Of a stretch of 64,000 nt of DNA, positions 48,510-63,900 are shown one piece after another (within the stretch, counting starts at the first letter, position 1; each line of letters opens with the position of its first letter). Source of the stretch: Sipunculus nudus (Eukaryota; Annelida; Sipuncula; Golfingiida; Sipunculidae); NCBI GenBank assembly GCA_026874595.1, contig CM049314.1, positions 79,161,300 through 79,225,299 of the forward strand, in the 5' to 3' direction. The translations under genes and the position numbers were made by a program. The notes beneath the pieces were generated by a model. The model made no database searches and was not told the DNA's origin. It worked only from the letters and a program-made list of their open reading frames with translations.

Positions 48510-51478
48510 GAAAAATGCTTAAACTGTGTGGTGTTTTAATCGTAAGCAAAGCATAAGCAAAGCGTAAGCAAACTGTAAGCAAAGGAACTGTGTCTTGATA
48601 AATGCTTTTTGCAACTATTTTCTGAAGAAATAATGTATTATTTGACATTCAGGTAATCTATTTCTGTCGAATATGGTGCAAAACTGTAGAAAAATTGAGA
48701 TGAAATATGCAAAAGGATCACAAAAATCCATGATGTGACTTTAAGAAAGTAGCGGATTTTTATAATTGTGGTTTTGATTGAACAATTTTGCCCTTAATAT
48801 TTAGATTCCTGATCACTAACAGGAACTATTTTTAGCCAGGTAAACAGTCTGTGCCCCTATGGGTCATATTTCTGTGTATTTGTGGAAAAATGCTTAAATT
48901 TTGTGGTGTTTTCATCGTAAGCAAAGCATAAGCAAAGAATAAGCAAACTGTAAGCATAGGAACTGTGTCTTCATAAATCCTTTTTGCAACTTATTTCTTA
49001 AGAAATAATGAATTACTCTTCTTCCCGGGTATATATTTCTGTCGAACATGGTGCAAAACTGTAGAAAAATTAAGGTAAAATATGCAAAAGGGTCACCAAA
49101 ATCCACAATGTTACTTTTTTAAAGCATCAGAATTTTCTATATCTGATTTTGCTTAAACGATTTTACCCTTAATTTTTAGATTCACCTTCACTGACAGGTG
49201 CAATTATATAGCCAGGGAACCAGTCTGTGTCCCTATGGGTCATATTTGTATATATTTATAGAAAAATGCGTCAGTTTTGAGGTGTTTTCACCGTAAGCAA
49301 AGCATAAGCAAAGAGTAAGCAAACTGTAAGCAAAGGAACTGTGTCTTGATAAATCGTGTTTGCAACTATTTTCTAAAGAAATAATGTATTATTCGACATT
49401 CAGAAAATCTATTTCTGTCGAATATGGTGCAAAACTGTTGAAAAATTGAGGTAAAATATGCAAAAGGATAAAAGAATCCATAATGTCATTTTAAGAAAGT
49501 GGCGGATTTTTATAATCGTGGTTTTGATTGAACAATTTTACCCTTAATATTTAGATTCCTGACCACAAACAGTAACCATTTTGTTGCCAGGTAAACAGTC
49601 TGTGCCCCTATGGGTCATATTTGTGTGTATTTGTGGAAAAATGCTTAAATTGTGTGGTGTTTTCATCGTAAGCAAAGCATAAGCAAAGAATAAGCAAACT
49701 GTAGGCAAAGGAACTGTGTCTTGATAAATCCTTTTTACATCTATTTTCTAAAGAAATAATGTATTATTCTACTTTCCTGTAATATAGTTCTGTCGAATAT
49801 TTTGTAAAACTGTGGAAAAAACGAGGTAAAATATGCAAAAGGATTAAAAAGATCCATAATTTCGCATTATGAAAGTAGCGGATTTTTATAATTGTGGTTT
49901 TGACTAAACAATTTTACCCATAATATTTAGATTCCTCATCACTTACAAGAACTTTTTTGTAGACAGGTAAACAGTCTGTGTCCCTATGGGTCATATTTGT
50001 GTGTATTTGTGGAAAAATGCTTAAATTGTGTGGTGTTTTCATCGTAAGCAAAGCATAAGCAAAGAATAAGCAAACTGTAAGCAAAAGAACTGTGTCTTGA
50101 TAAATCCTTTTTGCATCTATTTTCTGAAGAAATAATGTATTATTCTACTTCCCGGGAATCTATTTCTGTCGAAAACGGTGCAAAACTGTAGAAAAATTGA
50201 GGTAAAATATGCTGAAGGTTCACAAAAATCCACAATGTCACTCTAAAACGTTTCAGAATTTTCTATTTCTGAATTTGATTGAACAATTTTGCCCTTAATA
50301 TTTAGATTCCTGATCACTAACGGGAACTATTTTGTAGCCAGGTAAACAGTCTGTGTCCCCATGGGTTATATTCGTATATATTTATAGAAAAATGCTTAAA
50401 TTGTGTGGTGTTTTCTTCGTAAGCAAAGCATAAGCAAACCGTAGGCAAACTTTAAGCAAAGGAACTGTGTCTTGATAAATCCTTTTTGCATACATTTTCT
50501 TAAGAAATAATGTGTTATTCTACTTCCCGGGAATCTTTTTCTGTCGAATATGGTGCAAAACTGTAGAAAAATTGAGGTAAAATATGCAAAAGGATTGAAA
50601 AAATCCATAATTTCGCATTATGAAAGTAGCGGATTTTTATAATTGTGGTTTTGACTGAACAATTTTACCCATAATATTTAGATTCCTCATCACTTACAGG
50701 AACCTTTTTGTAGACAGGTAAACAGTCTGTGTCCCTATGGGTCATATTTGTGTGTATTTGTGGAAAAATGCTTAAATTGTGTGGTGCTTTCATCCTAAGC
50801 AAAGCATAAGCAAAGAATAAGCAAACTGTAAGCAAAAGAACTGTGTCTTGATAAATCCTTTTTGCATCTATTTTATGAAGAAATAATGTATTATTCTACT
50901 TCCCGGGAATCTATTTCTGTCGAAAACGGTGCAAAACTGTAGAAAAATTGAGGTAAAATATGCTAAAGGTTCACAAAAATCCACAATGTCACTCTAAAAC
51001 GTTTCAGAATTTTCTATTTCTGAATTTGATTGAACAATTTTGCCCTTTATATTTAGATCCCTGATCACTAACGGGAACTATTTTGTAGCCAGGTAAACAG
51101 TCTGTGTCCCCATGGGTTATATTCGTATATATTTATAGAAAAATGCTTAAATTGTGTGGTGTTTTCATCGTAAGCAAAGCATAAGCAAAGCGTAAGCAAA
51201 CTGTAAGCAAAGGAACTGTGTCTTGATAAATCCTTTTTGCAACTATTTTCAGAAGAAATAATGTATTATTTGACTTTCAGGGAACCTATTTCTGTCGAAT
51301 ATGGTGCAAAACTGTAGAAAAAATAAGATGAAATATGCAAAAGGATCACAAAAATCCATAATGTAACTTTAAGAAAGTAGCGGATTTTTATAATTGTGGT
51401 TTTGATTGAACAATTTTACCCTTAATATTTAGATTCCTGATCACTAACAGGAAATATTTTGTAGCCAGGTAAACAGGT
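48510..51478. repeat. Island of more diverged monomers
   Basis: This stretch is built of known monomer types: 48.5-49.0 kb is like 20.4-20.9 kb, 49.3 kb is like 41.45 kb, and 50.2-51.48 kb is like 33.7-35.0 kb. It carries more private changes than its neighbours: GTGGCGGATT and ATAATCGTGG (about 49,500-49,520), CTGTGGAAAAAACG, GACTAAACAA, GCTGAAGG, TTTTCTTCGTAAGC (50,411), GGAACCTTTTTG and TTTTATGAAG. None of these is shared with the large duplication, so the island was not part of it. Confidence 0.8.
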
Positions 51479-51488
51479 TGTGTCCCTA
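51478..51488. other. Left junction of the large duplication
   Basis: The B monomer GTAAACAGGTTGTGTCCCT, which elsewhere continues TTGGGTCATATATG, here continues ATGGGTCATATTTGTATATA of an A monomer. The parents share only about nine bases at the join, so the exchange point is known to within about 10 bp. The resulting monomer is a B/A chimera found once in the window. Confidence 0.88.
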
Positions 51489-54400
51489 TGGGTCATATTT
51501 GTATATATTTATAGAAAAATGAGTCAGTTTTGAGGTGTTTTCACCGTAAGCAAAGCATAAGCAAAGCGTAAGCAAACTGTAAGCAAAGAAACTGTGTCTT
51601 GATAAATCGTGTTTGCAACTATTTTCTGAAGAAATAATGTATTATTCGACATTCAGAGAATCTATTTCTGTCCAATATGGTGCAAAACTGTTGAAAAATT
51701 GAGGTGAAATATGCAAAAGGATAAAAGAATCCTTAATGTCATTTTAAGAAAGTAGTGGATTTTTATAATTGTGGTTTTGATTGAACAATTTTACCCTTAA
51801 TATTTAGATTCCTGATCACTAACAGTAAACATTTTGTTGCCAGGTAAACAGTGTGTGCCCCTATGGGTCATATTTGTGTGTATTTGTGGAAAAATGCTTA
51901 AATTGTGTGGTGTTTTCATCGTAAGCAAAGCATAAGCAAAGAATAAGCAAACTGTAGGCAAAGGAACTGTGTCTTGATAAATCCTTTTTACATCTATTTT
52001 CTAAAGAAATAATGTATTATTCTACTTTCCTGTAATATAGTTATGTCGAATATTTTGTAAAACTGTAGAAAAAACGAGGTAAAATATGCAAAAGGATTAA
52101 AAAAATCCATAATTTCGCATTATGAAAGTAGCGGATTTTTATAATTGTGGTTTTGACTGAACAATTTTACCCATAATATTTAGATTCCTCATCACTTACA
52201 AAAACTTTTTTGTAGACAGGTAAACAGTCTGTGTCCCTATGGGTCATATTTGTGTGTATTTGTGGAAAAATGCTTAAATTGTGTGGTGTTTTCATCGTAA
52301 GCAAAGCATAAGCAAAGAATAAGCAAACTGTAAGCAAAAGAACTGTGTCTTGATAAATCCTTTTTGCATCTATTTTCTGAAGAAATAATGTATTATTCTA
52401 CTTCCCGGGAATCTATTTCTGTCGAAAACGGTGCAAAACTGTAGAAAAATTGAGGTAAAATATGCTAAAGGTTCACAAAAATCCATAATGTCACTCTAAA
52501 ACGTTTCTGAATTTTCTATTTCTGAATTTGATTGAACAATTTTGCCCTTAATATTTAGATTCCTGATCACTAACGGGAACTGTTTTGTAGCCAGGTAAAC
52601 AGTCTGTGTCCCCATGGGTTATATTCGTATATATTTATAGAAAAATGCTTAAATTGTGTGGTGTTTTCATCGTAAGCAAAGCATAAGCAAACCGTAGGCA
52701 AACTTTAAGCAAAGGAACTGTGTCTTGATAAATCCTTTTTGCATACATTTTCTTAAGAAATAATGTGTTATTCTACTTCCCGGGAATCTTTTTCTATCGA
52801 ATATGGTGCAAAACTGTAGAAAAATTGAGGTAAAATATGCAAAAGGATTGAAAAAATCCATAATTTCGCATTATGAAAGTAGCGGATTTTTATAATTGTG
52901 GTTTTGACTGAACAATTTTACCCATAATATTTAGATTCCTCATCACTTACAGGAACTTTTTTGTAGACAGGTAAACAGTCTGTGTCCCTATGGGTCATAT
53001 TTGTGTGTATTTGTGGAAAAATGCTTAAATTGTGTGGTGCTTTCATCCTAAGCAAAGCATAAGCAAAGAATAAGCAAACTGTAAGCAAAAGAACTGTGTC
53101 TTGATAAATCCTTTTTGCATCTATTTTCTGAAGAAATAATGTATTATTCTACTTCCCGGGAATCTATTTCTGTCGAAAACGGTGCAAAACTGTAGAAAAA
53201 TTGAGGTAAAATATGCTAAAGGTTCACAAAAATCCACAATGTCACTCTAAAACGTTTCAGAATTTTCTATTTCTGAATTTGATTGAACAATTTTGCCCTT
53301 TATATTTAGATCCCTGATCACTAACGGGAACTATTTTGTAGCCAGGTAAACAGTCTGTGTCCCCATGGGTTATATTCGTATATATTTATAGAAAAATGCT
53401 TAAATTGTGTGGTGTTTTCATCGTAAGCAAAGCATAAGCAAAGCGTAAGCAAACTGTAAGCAAAGGAACTGTGTCTTGATAAATCCTTTTTGCAACTATT
53501 TTCAGAAGAAATAATGTATTATTTGACTTTCAGGGAACCTATTTCTGTCGAATATGGTGCAAAACTGTAGAAAAAATAAGATGAAATATGCAAAAGGATC
53601 ACAAAAATCCATAATGTAACTTTAAGAAAGTAGCGGATTTTTATAATTGTGGTTTTGATTGAACAATTTTACCCTTAATATTTAGATTCCTGATCACTAA
53701 CAGGAAATATTTTGTAGCCAGGTAAACAGGTTGTGTCCCTTTGGGTCATATATGTTTGTATTTGTAGAAAAATGCTTAAATTGTGTGGTGTTTTATCGTG
53801 AGCAAAGCATAAGCAAAGAATAAGCAAACTGTAAGCAAAGGAACTGTGTCTTCATAAATCCTTTTTGCAACTTATTTCTTAAGAAATAATGAATTACTCT
53901 TCTTCCCGGGTGTCTATTTCTGTCGAACATGGTGCAAAACTGTAGAAAAATTGAGGTAAAATATGCAAAAAGGTCACCAAAATTCACAATGTTACTTTTT
54001 TAAAGCATCAGAATTTTCTATATCTGATTTTGCTTAAACGATTTTACCCTTAATTTTTAGATTCACCTTCACTGACAGGTGCAATTATATAGCCAGGGAA
54101 CCAGTCTGTGTCCCTATGGGTCATATTTGTATATATTTATAGAAAAATGCGTCAGTTTTGAGGTGTTTTCACCGTAAGCAAAGCATAAGCAAAGCGTAAG
54201 CAAACTGTAAGCAAAGGAACTGTGTCTTGATAAATCGTGTTTGCAACTATTTTCTAAAGAAATAATGTATTATTCGACATTCAGAGAATCTATTTCTGTC
54301 GAATATGGTGCAAAACTGTTGAAAAATTGAGGTAAAATATGCAAAAGGATAAAAGAATCCATAATGTCATTTTAAGAAAGTAGCGGATTTTTATAATTGT

Positions 54401-54571
54401 GGTTTTGATTGAACAATTTTACCCTTAATATTTAGATTCCTGACCACAAACAGTAACCATTTTGTTGCCAGGTAAACAGTCTGTGCCCCTATGGGTCATA
54501 TTTGTGTGTATTTGTGGAATAATGCTTAAATTGTGTGGTGTTTTCATCGTAAGCAAAGCATAAGCAAAGCA

Positions 54572-54832
54572 TAAGGAAACTGTAAGCATATGAGCTGTGT
54601 CTTAATTAATCCTTTTTGCAACTATTTCTTGAAGAAATAATGTATTATTCTACTTCCCGGGAATCTATTTCTGTCTAATATGGTGCAAAACTGTAGAAAA
54701 ATTGAGGTAAAATATGCAAAAGGGTCACTAAAATCCACAACGTTACTTTTATAAAGTATCGGAATTTTCTATTTCTGATTTTGCTTAAACGATTTTACCC
54801 TTAATTTTTAGATTCACCTTCACTGACAGGTG
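54572..54832. other. Two-monomer (752-bp) deletion inside the large duplication
   Basis: The marker ATAAGGAAACTG at 54,571 places the left side at 35,824 (offset 18,747), while GGTGCAATTATATAGCCAGG from 54,829 places the right side at 36,834 (offset 17,995). The expected GGTACAATTATATAGCAATGG monomer and the one after it are missing. The two parents are alike between these points, so the crossover cannot be placed more finely. Confidence 0.85.
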
Positions 54833-57800
54833 CAATTATATAGCCAGGGAACCAGTCTGTGTCCCTATGGGTCATATTTGTATATATTTATAGAAAAATG
54901 CGTAAATTTTGAGGTGTTTTCACCGTAAGCAAAGCATAAGCAAAGAGTAAGCAAACTGTAAGCAAAGGAACTGTGTCTTGATAAATCGTGTTTGCAACTA
55001 TTTTCTAAAGAAATAATGTATTATTCGACATTCAGAGAATCTATTTCTGTTGAATATGGTGCAAAACTGTTGAAAAATTGAGGTAAAATATGCAAAAGGA
55101 TAAAAGAATCCATAATGTCATTTTAAGAAAGTAGCGGATTTTTATAATTCTGGTTTTGATTGAACAATTTTACCCTTAATATTTAGATTCCTGACCACAA
55201 ACAGTAACCATTTTGTTGCCAGGTAAACAGTCTGTGCCCCTATGGGTCATATTTGTGTGTATTTGTGGAAAAATGCTTAAATTGTGTGGTGTTTTCATCG
55301 TAAGCAAAGCATAAGCAAAGAATAAGCAAACTGTAGGCAAAGGAACTGTGTCTTGATAAATCCTTTTTACATCTATTTTCTAAAGAAATAATGTATTATT
55401 CTACTTTCCTGTAATATAGTTCTGTCGAATATTTTGTAAAACTGTAGAAAAAACGAGGTAAAATATGCAAAAGGATTAAAAAAATCCATAATTTCGCATT
55501 ATGAAAGTAGCGGATTTTTATAATTGTGGTTTTGACTGAACAATTTTACCCATAATATTTAGATTCCTCATCACTTACAAGAACTTTTTTGTAGACAGGT
55601 AAACAGTCTGTGTCCCTATGGGTCATACTTGTGTGTATTTGTGGAAAAATGCTTAAATTGTGTGGTGTTTTCATCGTAAGCAAAGCATAAGCAAAGAATA
55701 AGCAAACTGTAAGCAAAAGAACTGTGTCTTGATAAATCCTTTTTGCATCTATTTTCTGAAGAAATAATGTATTATTCTACTTCCCGGGAATCTATTTCTG
55801 TCGAAAACGCTGCAAAACTGTAGAAAAATTGAGGTAAAATATGCTAAAGGTTCACAAAAATCCACAATGTCACTCTGAAACGTTTCAGAATTTTCTATTT
55901 CTGAATTTGATTGAACAATTTTGCCCTTAATATTTTGATTCCTGATCACTAACGGGAACTATTTTGTAGTCAGGTAACCAGTCTGTGTCCCTATGGTTCA
56001 TATTTTTGTGTATTTGTAGAAAAATGCTTAAATTGTGTGGTGTTTTCATCGTAAGCAAAGCATAAGCAAAGAATTAGCAAACTGTAAGCAAAGGAACTGT
56101 ATCTTGAACTATCCTTTTTGCAACTATTTTCTGAAGAAATAATGTATTATTCTACTTCCCGGGAATCTATTTCTGTCGAAAACGCTGCAAAACTGTAGAA
56201 AAATTGAGGTAAAATATGCTAAAGGTTCACAAAAATCCATAATGTCACTCTAAAACGTTTCAGAATTTTCTATTTCTGAATTTGATTGAACAATTTTGCC
56301 CTTAATATTTAGATTCCCGATCACTAACGGGAACTGTTTTGTAGCCAGGTAAACAGTCTGTGTCCCCATGGGTTATATTCGTATATATTTATAGAAAAAT
56401 GCTTAAATTGTGTGGTGTTTTCATCGTAAGCAAAGCATAAGCAAACCGTAGGCAAACTTTAAGCAAAGGAACTGTGTCTTGATAAATCCTTTTTGCATAC
56501 ATTTTCTTAAGAAATAATGTGTTATTCTACTTCCCGGGAATCTTTTTCTATCGAATATGGTGCAAAACTGTAGAAAAATTGAGGTAAAATATGCAAAAGG
56601 ATTGAAAAAATCCATAATTTCGCATTATGAAAGTAGCGGATTTTTATAATTGTGGTTTTGACTGAACAATTTTACCCATAATATTTAGATTCCTCATCAC
56701 TTACAGGAACTTTTTTGTAGACAGGTAAACAGTCTGTGTCCCTATGGGTCATATTTGTGTGTATTTGTGGAAAAATGCTTAAATTGTGTGGTGCTTTCAT
56801 CCTAAGCAAAGCATAAGCAAAGAATAAGCAAACTGTAAGCAAAAGAACTGTGTCTTGATAAATCCTTTTTGCATCTATTTTCTGAAGAAATAATGTATTA
56901 TTCTACTTCCCGGGAATCTATTTCTGTCGAAAACGGTGCAAAACTGTAGAAAAATTGAGGTAAAATATGCTAAAGGTTCACAAAAATCCACAATGTCACT
57001 CTAAAACGTTTCAGAATTTTCTATTTCTGAATTTGATTGAACAATTTTGCCCTTTATATTTAGATCCCTGATCACTAACGGGAACTATTTTGTAGCCAGG
57101 TAAACAGTCTGTGTCCCCATGGGTTATATTCGTATATATTTATAGAAAAATGCTTAAATTGTGTGGTGTTTTCATCGTAAGCAAAGCATAAGCAAAGCGT
57201 AAGCAAACTGTAAGCAAAGGAACTGTGTCTTGATAAATCCTTTTTGCAACTATTTTCAGAAGAAATAATGTATTATTTGACTTTCAGGGAACCTATTTCT
57301 GTCGAATATGGTGCAAAACTGTAGAAAAAATAAGATGAAATATGCAAAAGGATCACAAAAATCCATAATGTAACTTTAAGAAAGTAGCGGATTTTTATAA
57401 TTGTGGTTTTGATTGAACAATTTTACCCTTAATATTTAGATTCCTGATCACTAACAGGAAATATTTTGTAGCCAGGTAAACAGGTTGTGTCCCTTTGGGT
57501 CATATATGTTTGTATTTGTAGAAAAATGCTTAAATTGTGTGGTGTTTTATCGTGAGCAAAGCATAAGCAAAGAATAAGCAAACTGTAAGCAAAGGAACTG
57601 TGTCTTCATAAATCCTTTTTGCAACTTATTTCTTAAGAAATAATGAATTACTCTTCTTCCCGGGTGTCTATTTCTGTCGAACATGGTGCAAAACTGTAGA
57701 AAAATTGAGGTAAAATATGCAAAAAGGTCACCAAAATTCACAATGTTACTTTTTTAAAGCATCAGAATTTTCTATATCTGATTTTGCTTAAACGATTTTA

Positions 57801-60800
57801 CCCTTAATTTTTAGATTCACCTTCACTGACAGGTGAATTATATAGCCAGGGAACCAGTCTGTGTCCCTATGGGTCATATTTGTATATATTTATAGAAAAA
57901 TGCGTCAGTTTTGAGGTGTTTTCACCGTAAGCAAAGCATAAGCAAAGCGTAAGCAAACTGTAAGCAAAGGAACTGTGTCTTGATAAATCGTGTTTGCAAC
58001 TATTTTCTAAAGAAATAATGTATTATTCGACATTCAGAGAATCTATTTCTGTCGAATATGGTGCAAAACTGTTGAAAAATTGAGGTAAAATATGCAAAAG
58101 GATAAAAGAATCCATAATGTCATTTTAAGAAAGTAGCGGATTTTTATAATTGTGGTTTTGATTGAACAATTTTACCCTTAATATTTAGATTCCTGACCAC
58201 AAACAGTAACCATTTTGTTGCCAGGTAAACAGTCTGTGCCCCTATGGGTCATATTTGTGTGTATTTGTGGAATAATGCTTAAATTGTGTGGTGTTTTCAT
58301 CGTAAGCAAAGCATAAGCAAAGCATAAGGAAACTGTAAGCATATGAGCTGTGTCTTAATTAATCCTTTTTGCAACTATTTCTTGAAGAAATAATGTATTA
58401 TTCTACTTCCCGGGAATCTATTTCTGTCTAATATGGTGCAAAACTGTAGAAAAATTGAGGTAAAATATGCAAAAGGGTCACTAAAATCCACAACGTTACT
58501 TTTATAAAGTATCGGAATTTTCTATTTCTGATTTTGCTTAAACGATTTTACCCTTAATTTTTAGATTCACCTTCACTGACAGGTACAATTATATAGCAAT
58601 GGAAGCAGTCTGTGTCCCTATGGGTTATATTCGTATATATTTATAGAAAAATGCTTAAACTGTGTGGTGTTTTAATCGTAAGCAAAGCATAAGCAAAGCG
58701 TAAGCAAACTGTAAGCAAAGGAACTGTGTCTTGATAAATGCTTTTTGCAACTATTTTCTGAAGAAATAATGTATTATTTGACATTCAGGTAATCTATTTC
58801 TGTCGAATATGGTGCAAAACTGTAGAAAAATTGAGGTAAAATATGCAAAAGGTTCACAAAAATCCACAATGTCAGTCTTATAACGTTTCAGAATTTTCTA
58901 TTTCTGAATTTGATTGAACAATTTTACCCTTAATATTTAGATTCCTAATCACTAACAGGAACTATTTTGTAGCCAGGTAAACAGTCTGTGTCCCCATGGG
59001 TTATATTTGTGTGTATTTGTAGAATAATGCTTAAATTGTGTGGTGTTTTCATCGTAAGCAAAGCATAAGCAAAGCATAAGCAAACTGTAAGCATATGAGC
59101 TGTGTCTTAATTAATCCTTTTTGCAACTATTTCTTGAAGAAATAATGTATTATTCTACTTCCCGGGAATCTATTTCTGTCTAATATGGTGCAAAACTGTA
59201 GAAAAATTGAGGTAAAATATGCAAAAGGGTCACTAAAATCCACAACGTTACTTTTATAAAGTATCGGAATTTTCTATTTCTGATTTTGCTTAAACGATTT
59301 TACCCTTAATTTTTAGATTCACCTTCACTGACAGGTGCAATTATATAGCCAGGGAACCAGTCTGTGTCCCTATGGGTCATATTTGTATATATTTATAGAA
59401 AAATGCGTAAATTTTGAGGTGTTTTCACCGTAAGCAAAGCATAAGCAAAGAGTAAGCAAACTGTAAGCAAAGGAACTGTGTCTTGATAAATCGTGTTTGC
59501 AACTATTTTCTAAAGAAATAATGTATTATTCGACATTCAGAGAATCTATTTCTGTTGAATATGGTGCAAAACTGTTGAAAAATTGAGGTAAAATATGCAA
59601 AAGGATAAAAGAATCCATAATGTCATTTTAAGAAAGTAGCGGATTTTTATAATTGTGGTTTTGATTGAACAATTTTACCCTTAATATTTAGATTCCTGAC
59701 CACAAACAGTAACCATTTTGTTGCCAGGTAAACAGTCTGTGCCCCTATGGGTCATATTTGTGTGTATTTGTGGAAAAATGCTTAAATTGTGTGGTGTTTT
59801 CATCGTAAGCAAAGCATAAGCAAAGAATAAGCAAACTGTAGGCAAAGGAACTGTGTCTTGATAAATCCTTTTTACATCTATTTTCTAAAGAAATAATGTA
59901 TTATTCTACTTTCCTGTAATATAGTTCTGTCGAATATTTTGTAAAACTGTAGAAAAAACGAGGTAAAATATGCAAAAGGATTAAAAAAATCCATAATTTC
60001 GCATTATGAAAGTAGCGGATTTTTATAATTGTGGTTTTGACTGAACAATTTTACCCATAATATTTAGATTCCTCATCACTTACAAGAACTTTTTTGTAGA
60101 CAGGTAAACAGTCTGTGTCCCTATGGGTCATATTTGTGTGTATTTGTGGAAAAATGCTTAAATTGTGTGGTGTTTTCATCGTAAGCAAAGCATAAGCAAA
60201 GAATAAGCAAACTGTAAGCAAAAGAACTGTGTCTTGATAAATCCTTTTTGCATCTATTTTCTGAAGAAATAATGTATTATTCTACTTCCCGGGAATCTAT
60301 TTCTGTCGAAAACGCTGCAAAACTGTAGAAAAATTGAGGTAAAATATGCTAAAGGTTCACAAAAATCCACAATGTCACTCTAAAACGTTTCAGAATTTTC
60401 TATTTCTGAATTTGATTGAACAATTTTGCCCTTAATATTTTGATTCCTGATCACTAACGGGAACTATTTTGTAGTCAGGTAACCAGTCTGTGTCCCTATG
60501 GTTCATATTTTTGTGTATTTGTAGAAAAATGCTTAAATTGTGTGGTGTTTTCATCGTAAGCAAAGCATAAGCAAAGAATTAGCAAACTGTAAGCAAAGGA
60601 ACTGTATCTTGAACTATCCTTTTTGCAACTATTTTCTGAAGAAATAATGTATTATTCTACTTCCCGGGAATCTATTTCTGTCGAAAACGCTGCAAAACTG
60701 TAGAAAAATTGAGGTAAAATATGCAAAAGGTTCACAAAAATCCACAATGTCACTCTTATAACGTTTCAGAATTTTCTATTTCTGAATTTGATTGAACAAT

Positions 60801-60932
60801 TTTACCCTTAATATTTAGATTCCTGATCACTAACAGGAACTATTTTGTAGCCAGGTAAACAGTCTGTGTCCCCATGGGTTATATTTGTGTGTATTTGTAG
60901 AATAATGCTTAAATTGTGTGGTGTTTTCATCG

Positions 60933-60965
60933 TAAGCAAAGCATAAGCAAACTGTAAGCAAATGA
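60933..60965 (+). repeat. Contracted 11-bp block (three units)
   Basis: Copy of the 42,938 block carried by the large duplication at an offset of 17,995 bp. Confidence 0.85.
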
Positions 60966-63900
60966 GCTGTGTCTTAATTAATCCTTTTTGCAACTATTTC
61001 TTGAAGAAATAATGAATTATTCTACTTCCCGGGAATCTATTTCTGTCTAATATGGTGCAAAACTGTAGAAAAATTGAGGTAAAATATGCAAAAGGGTCAC
61101 TAAAATCCACAACGTTACTTTTATAAAGTATCGGAATTTTCTATTTCTGATTTTGCTTAAACGATTTTACCCTTAATTTTTAGATTCACCTTCACTGACA
61201 GGTGCAATTATATAGCCATGGAAGCAGTCTGTGTCCCTATGGGTTATATTCGTATATATTTATAGAAAAATGCTTAAACTGTGTGGTGTTTTAATCGTAA
61301 GCAAAGCATAAGCAAAGCGTAAGCAAACTGTAAGCAAAGGAACTGTGTCTTGATAAATGCTTTTTGCAACTATGTTCTGAAGAAATAATGTATTTTTTGA
61401 CACTCAGGTAATCTATTTCTGTCGAATATGGAGCAAAACTGTAGAAAAATTGAGATGAAATATGCAAAAGGATCACAAAAATCCATGATGTGACTTTAAG
61501 AAAGTAGCGGATTTTTATAATTGTGGTTTTGATTGAACAATTTTGCCCTTAATATTTAGATTCCTGATCACTAACAGGAACTTTTTTTAGCCAGGTAAAC
61601 AGTCTGTGCCCTATGGGTCATATTTGTGTGTATTTGTGGGAAAATGCTTAAATTGTGTGGTGTTTTCATCGTAAGCAAAGCATAAGCAAAGAATAAGCAA
61701 ACTGTAAGCAAAGGAACTGTGTCTTCATAAATCCTTTTTGCAACTTATTTCTTAAGAAATAATGAATTTCTCTTCTTCCCGGGTATCTATTTCTGTCGAA
61801 CATGGTGCAAAACTGTAGAAAAATTAAGGTAAAATATGCAAAAGGGTCACCAAAATCCACAATGTTACTTTTTTAAAGCATCAGAATTTTCTATATCTGA
61901 TTTTGTTTAAACGATTTTACCCTTAATTTTTAGATTCACCTTCACTGACAGGTGCAATTATATAGCCAGGGAACCAGTCTGTGTCCCTATGGGTCATATT
62001 TGTATATATTTATAGAAAAATGAGTCAGTTTTGAGGTGTTTTCACCGTAAGCAAAGCATAAGCAAAGCGTAAGCAAACTGTAAGCAAAGGAACTGTGTCT
62101 TGATAAATCGTGTTTGCAACTATTTTCTGAAGAAATAATGTATTATTCGACATTCAGAGAATCTATTTCTGTCCAATATGGTGCAAAACTGTTGAAAAAT
62201 TGAGGTGAAATATGCAAAAGGATAAAAGAATCCTTAATGTCATTTTAAGAAAGTAGTGGATTTTTATAATTGTGGTTTTGATTGAACAATTTTACCCTTA
62301 ATATTTAGATTCCTGATCACTAACAGTAAACATTTTGTTGCCAGGTAAACAGTGTGTGCCCCTATGGGTCATATTTGTGTGTATTTGTGGAATAATGCTT
62401 AAATTGTGTGGTGTTTTCATAAGCAAAGAATAAGCGAAGAATAAGCAAACTGTAAGCAAAGGAACTGTATCTTGAACTATCCTTTTTGCATCTATTTTCT
62501 GAAGAAATAATGTGTTATTCTACTTCCCGGGAATCTATTTCTGTCGAAAACGCTGCAAAACTGTAGAAAAATTGAGGTAAAATATGCAAAAGGTTCACAA
62601 AAATCCACAATGTCACTCTTATAACGTTTCAGAATTTTCTATTTCTGAATTTGATTGAACAATTTTACCCTTAATATTTAGATTCCTGATCACTAACAGG
62701 AACTATTTTGTAGCCAGGTAAACAGTCTGTGTCCCCATGGGTTATATTTGTGTGTATTTGTAGAATAATGCTTAAATTGTGTGGTGTTTTCATCGTAAGC
62801 AAAGCATAAGCAAAGCATAAGCAAACTGTAAGCATATGAGCTGTGTCTTAATTAATCCTTTTTGCAACTATTTCTTGAAGAAATAATGTATTATTCTACT
62901 TCCCGGGAATCTATTTCTGTCTAATATGGTGCAAAACTGTAGAAAAATTGAGGTAAAATATGCAAAAGGGTCACTAAAATCCACAACGTTACTTTTATAA
63001 AGTATCGGAATTTTCTATTTCTGATTTTGCTTAAACGATTTTACCCTTAATTTTTAGATTCACCTTCACTGACAGGTACAATTATATAGCAATGGAAGCA
63101 GTCTGTGTCCCTATGGGTTATATTCGTATATATTTAAAGAAAAATGCTTAAATTGTGTGGTGTTTTCATCGTAAGCAAAGCATAAGCAAAGAATAAGCAA
63201 ACTGTAGGCAAAGGAACTGTGTCTTGATAAATCCTTTTTACATCTATTTTCTAAAGAAATAATGTATTATTCTACTTTCCTGTAATATAGTTCTGTCGAA
63301 TATTTTGTAAAACTGTAGAAAAAACGAGGTAAAATATGCAAAAGGATTAAAAAAATCCATAATTTCGCATTATGAAAGTAGCGGATTTTTATAATTGTGG
63401 TTTTGACTGAACAATTTTACCCATAATATTTAGATTCCTCATCACTTACAAGAACTTTTTTGTAGACAGGTAAACAGTCTGTGTCCCTATGGGTCATATT
63501 TGTGTGTATTTGTGGAAAAATGCTTAAATTGTGTGGTGTTTTCATCGTAAGCAAAGCATAAGCAAAGAATAAGCAAACTGTAAGCAAAAGAACTGTGTCT
63601 TGATAAATCCTTTTTGCATCTATTTTCTGAAGAAATAATGTATTATTCTACTTCCCGGGAATCTATTTCTGTCGAAAACGCTGCAAAACTGTAGAAAAAT
63701 TGAGGTAAAATATGCTAAAGGTTCACAAAAATCCACAATGTCACTCTAAAACGTTTCAGAATTTTCTATTTCTGAATTTGATTGAACAATTTTGCCCTTA
63801 ATATTTTGATTCCTGATCACTAACGGGAACTATTTTGTAGTCAGGTAACCAGTCTGTGTCCCTATGGTTCATATTTTTGTGTATTTGTAGAAAAATGCTT

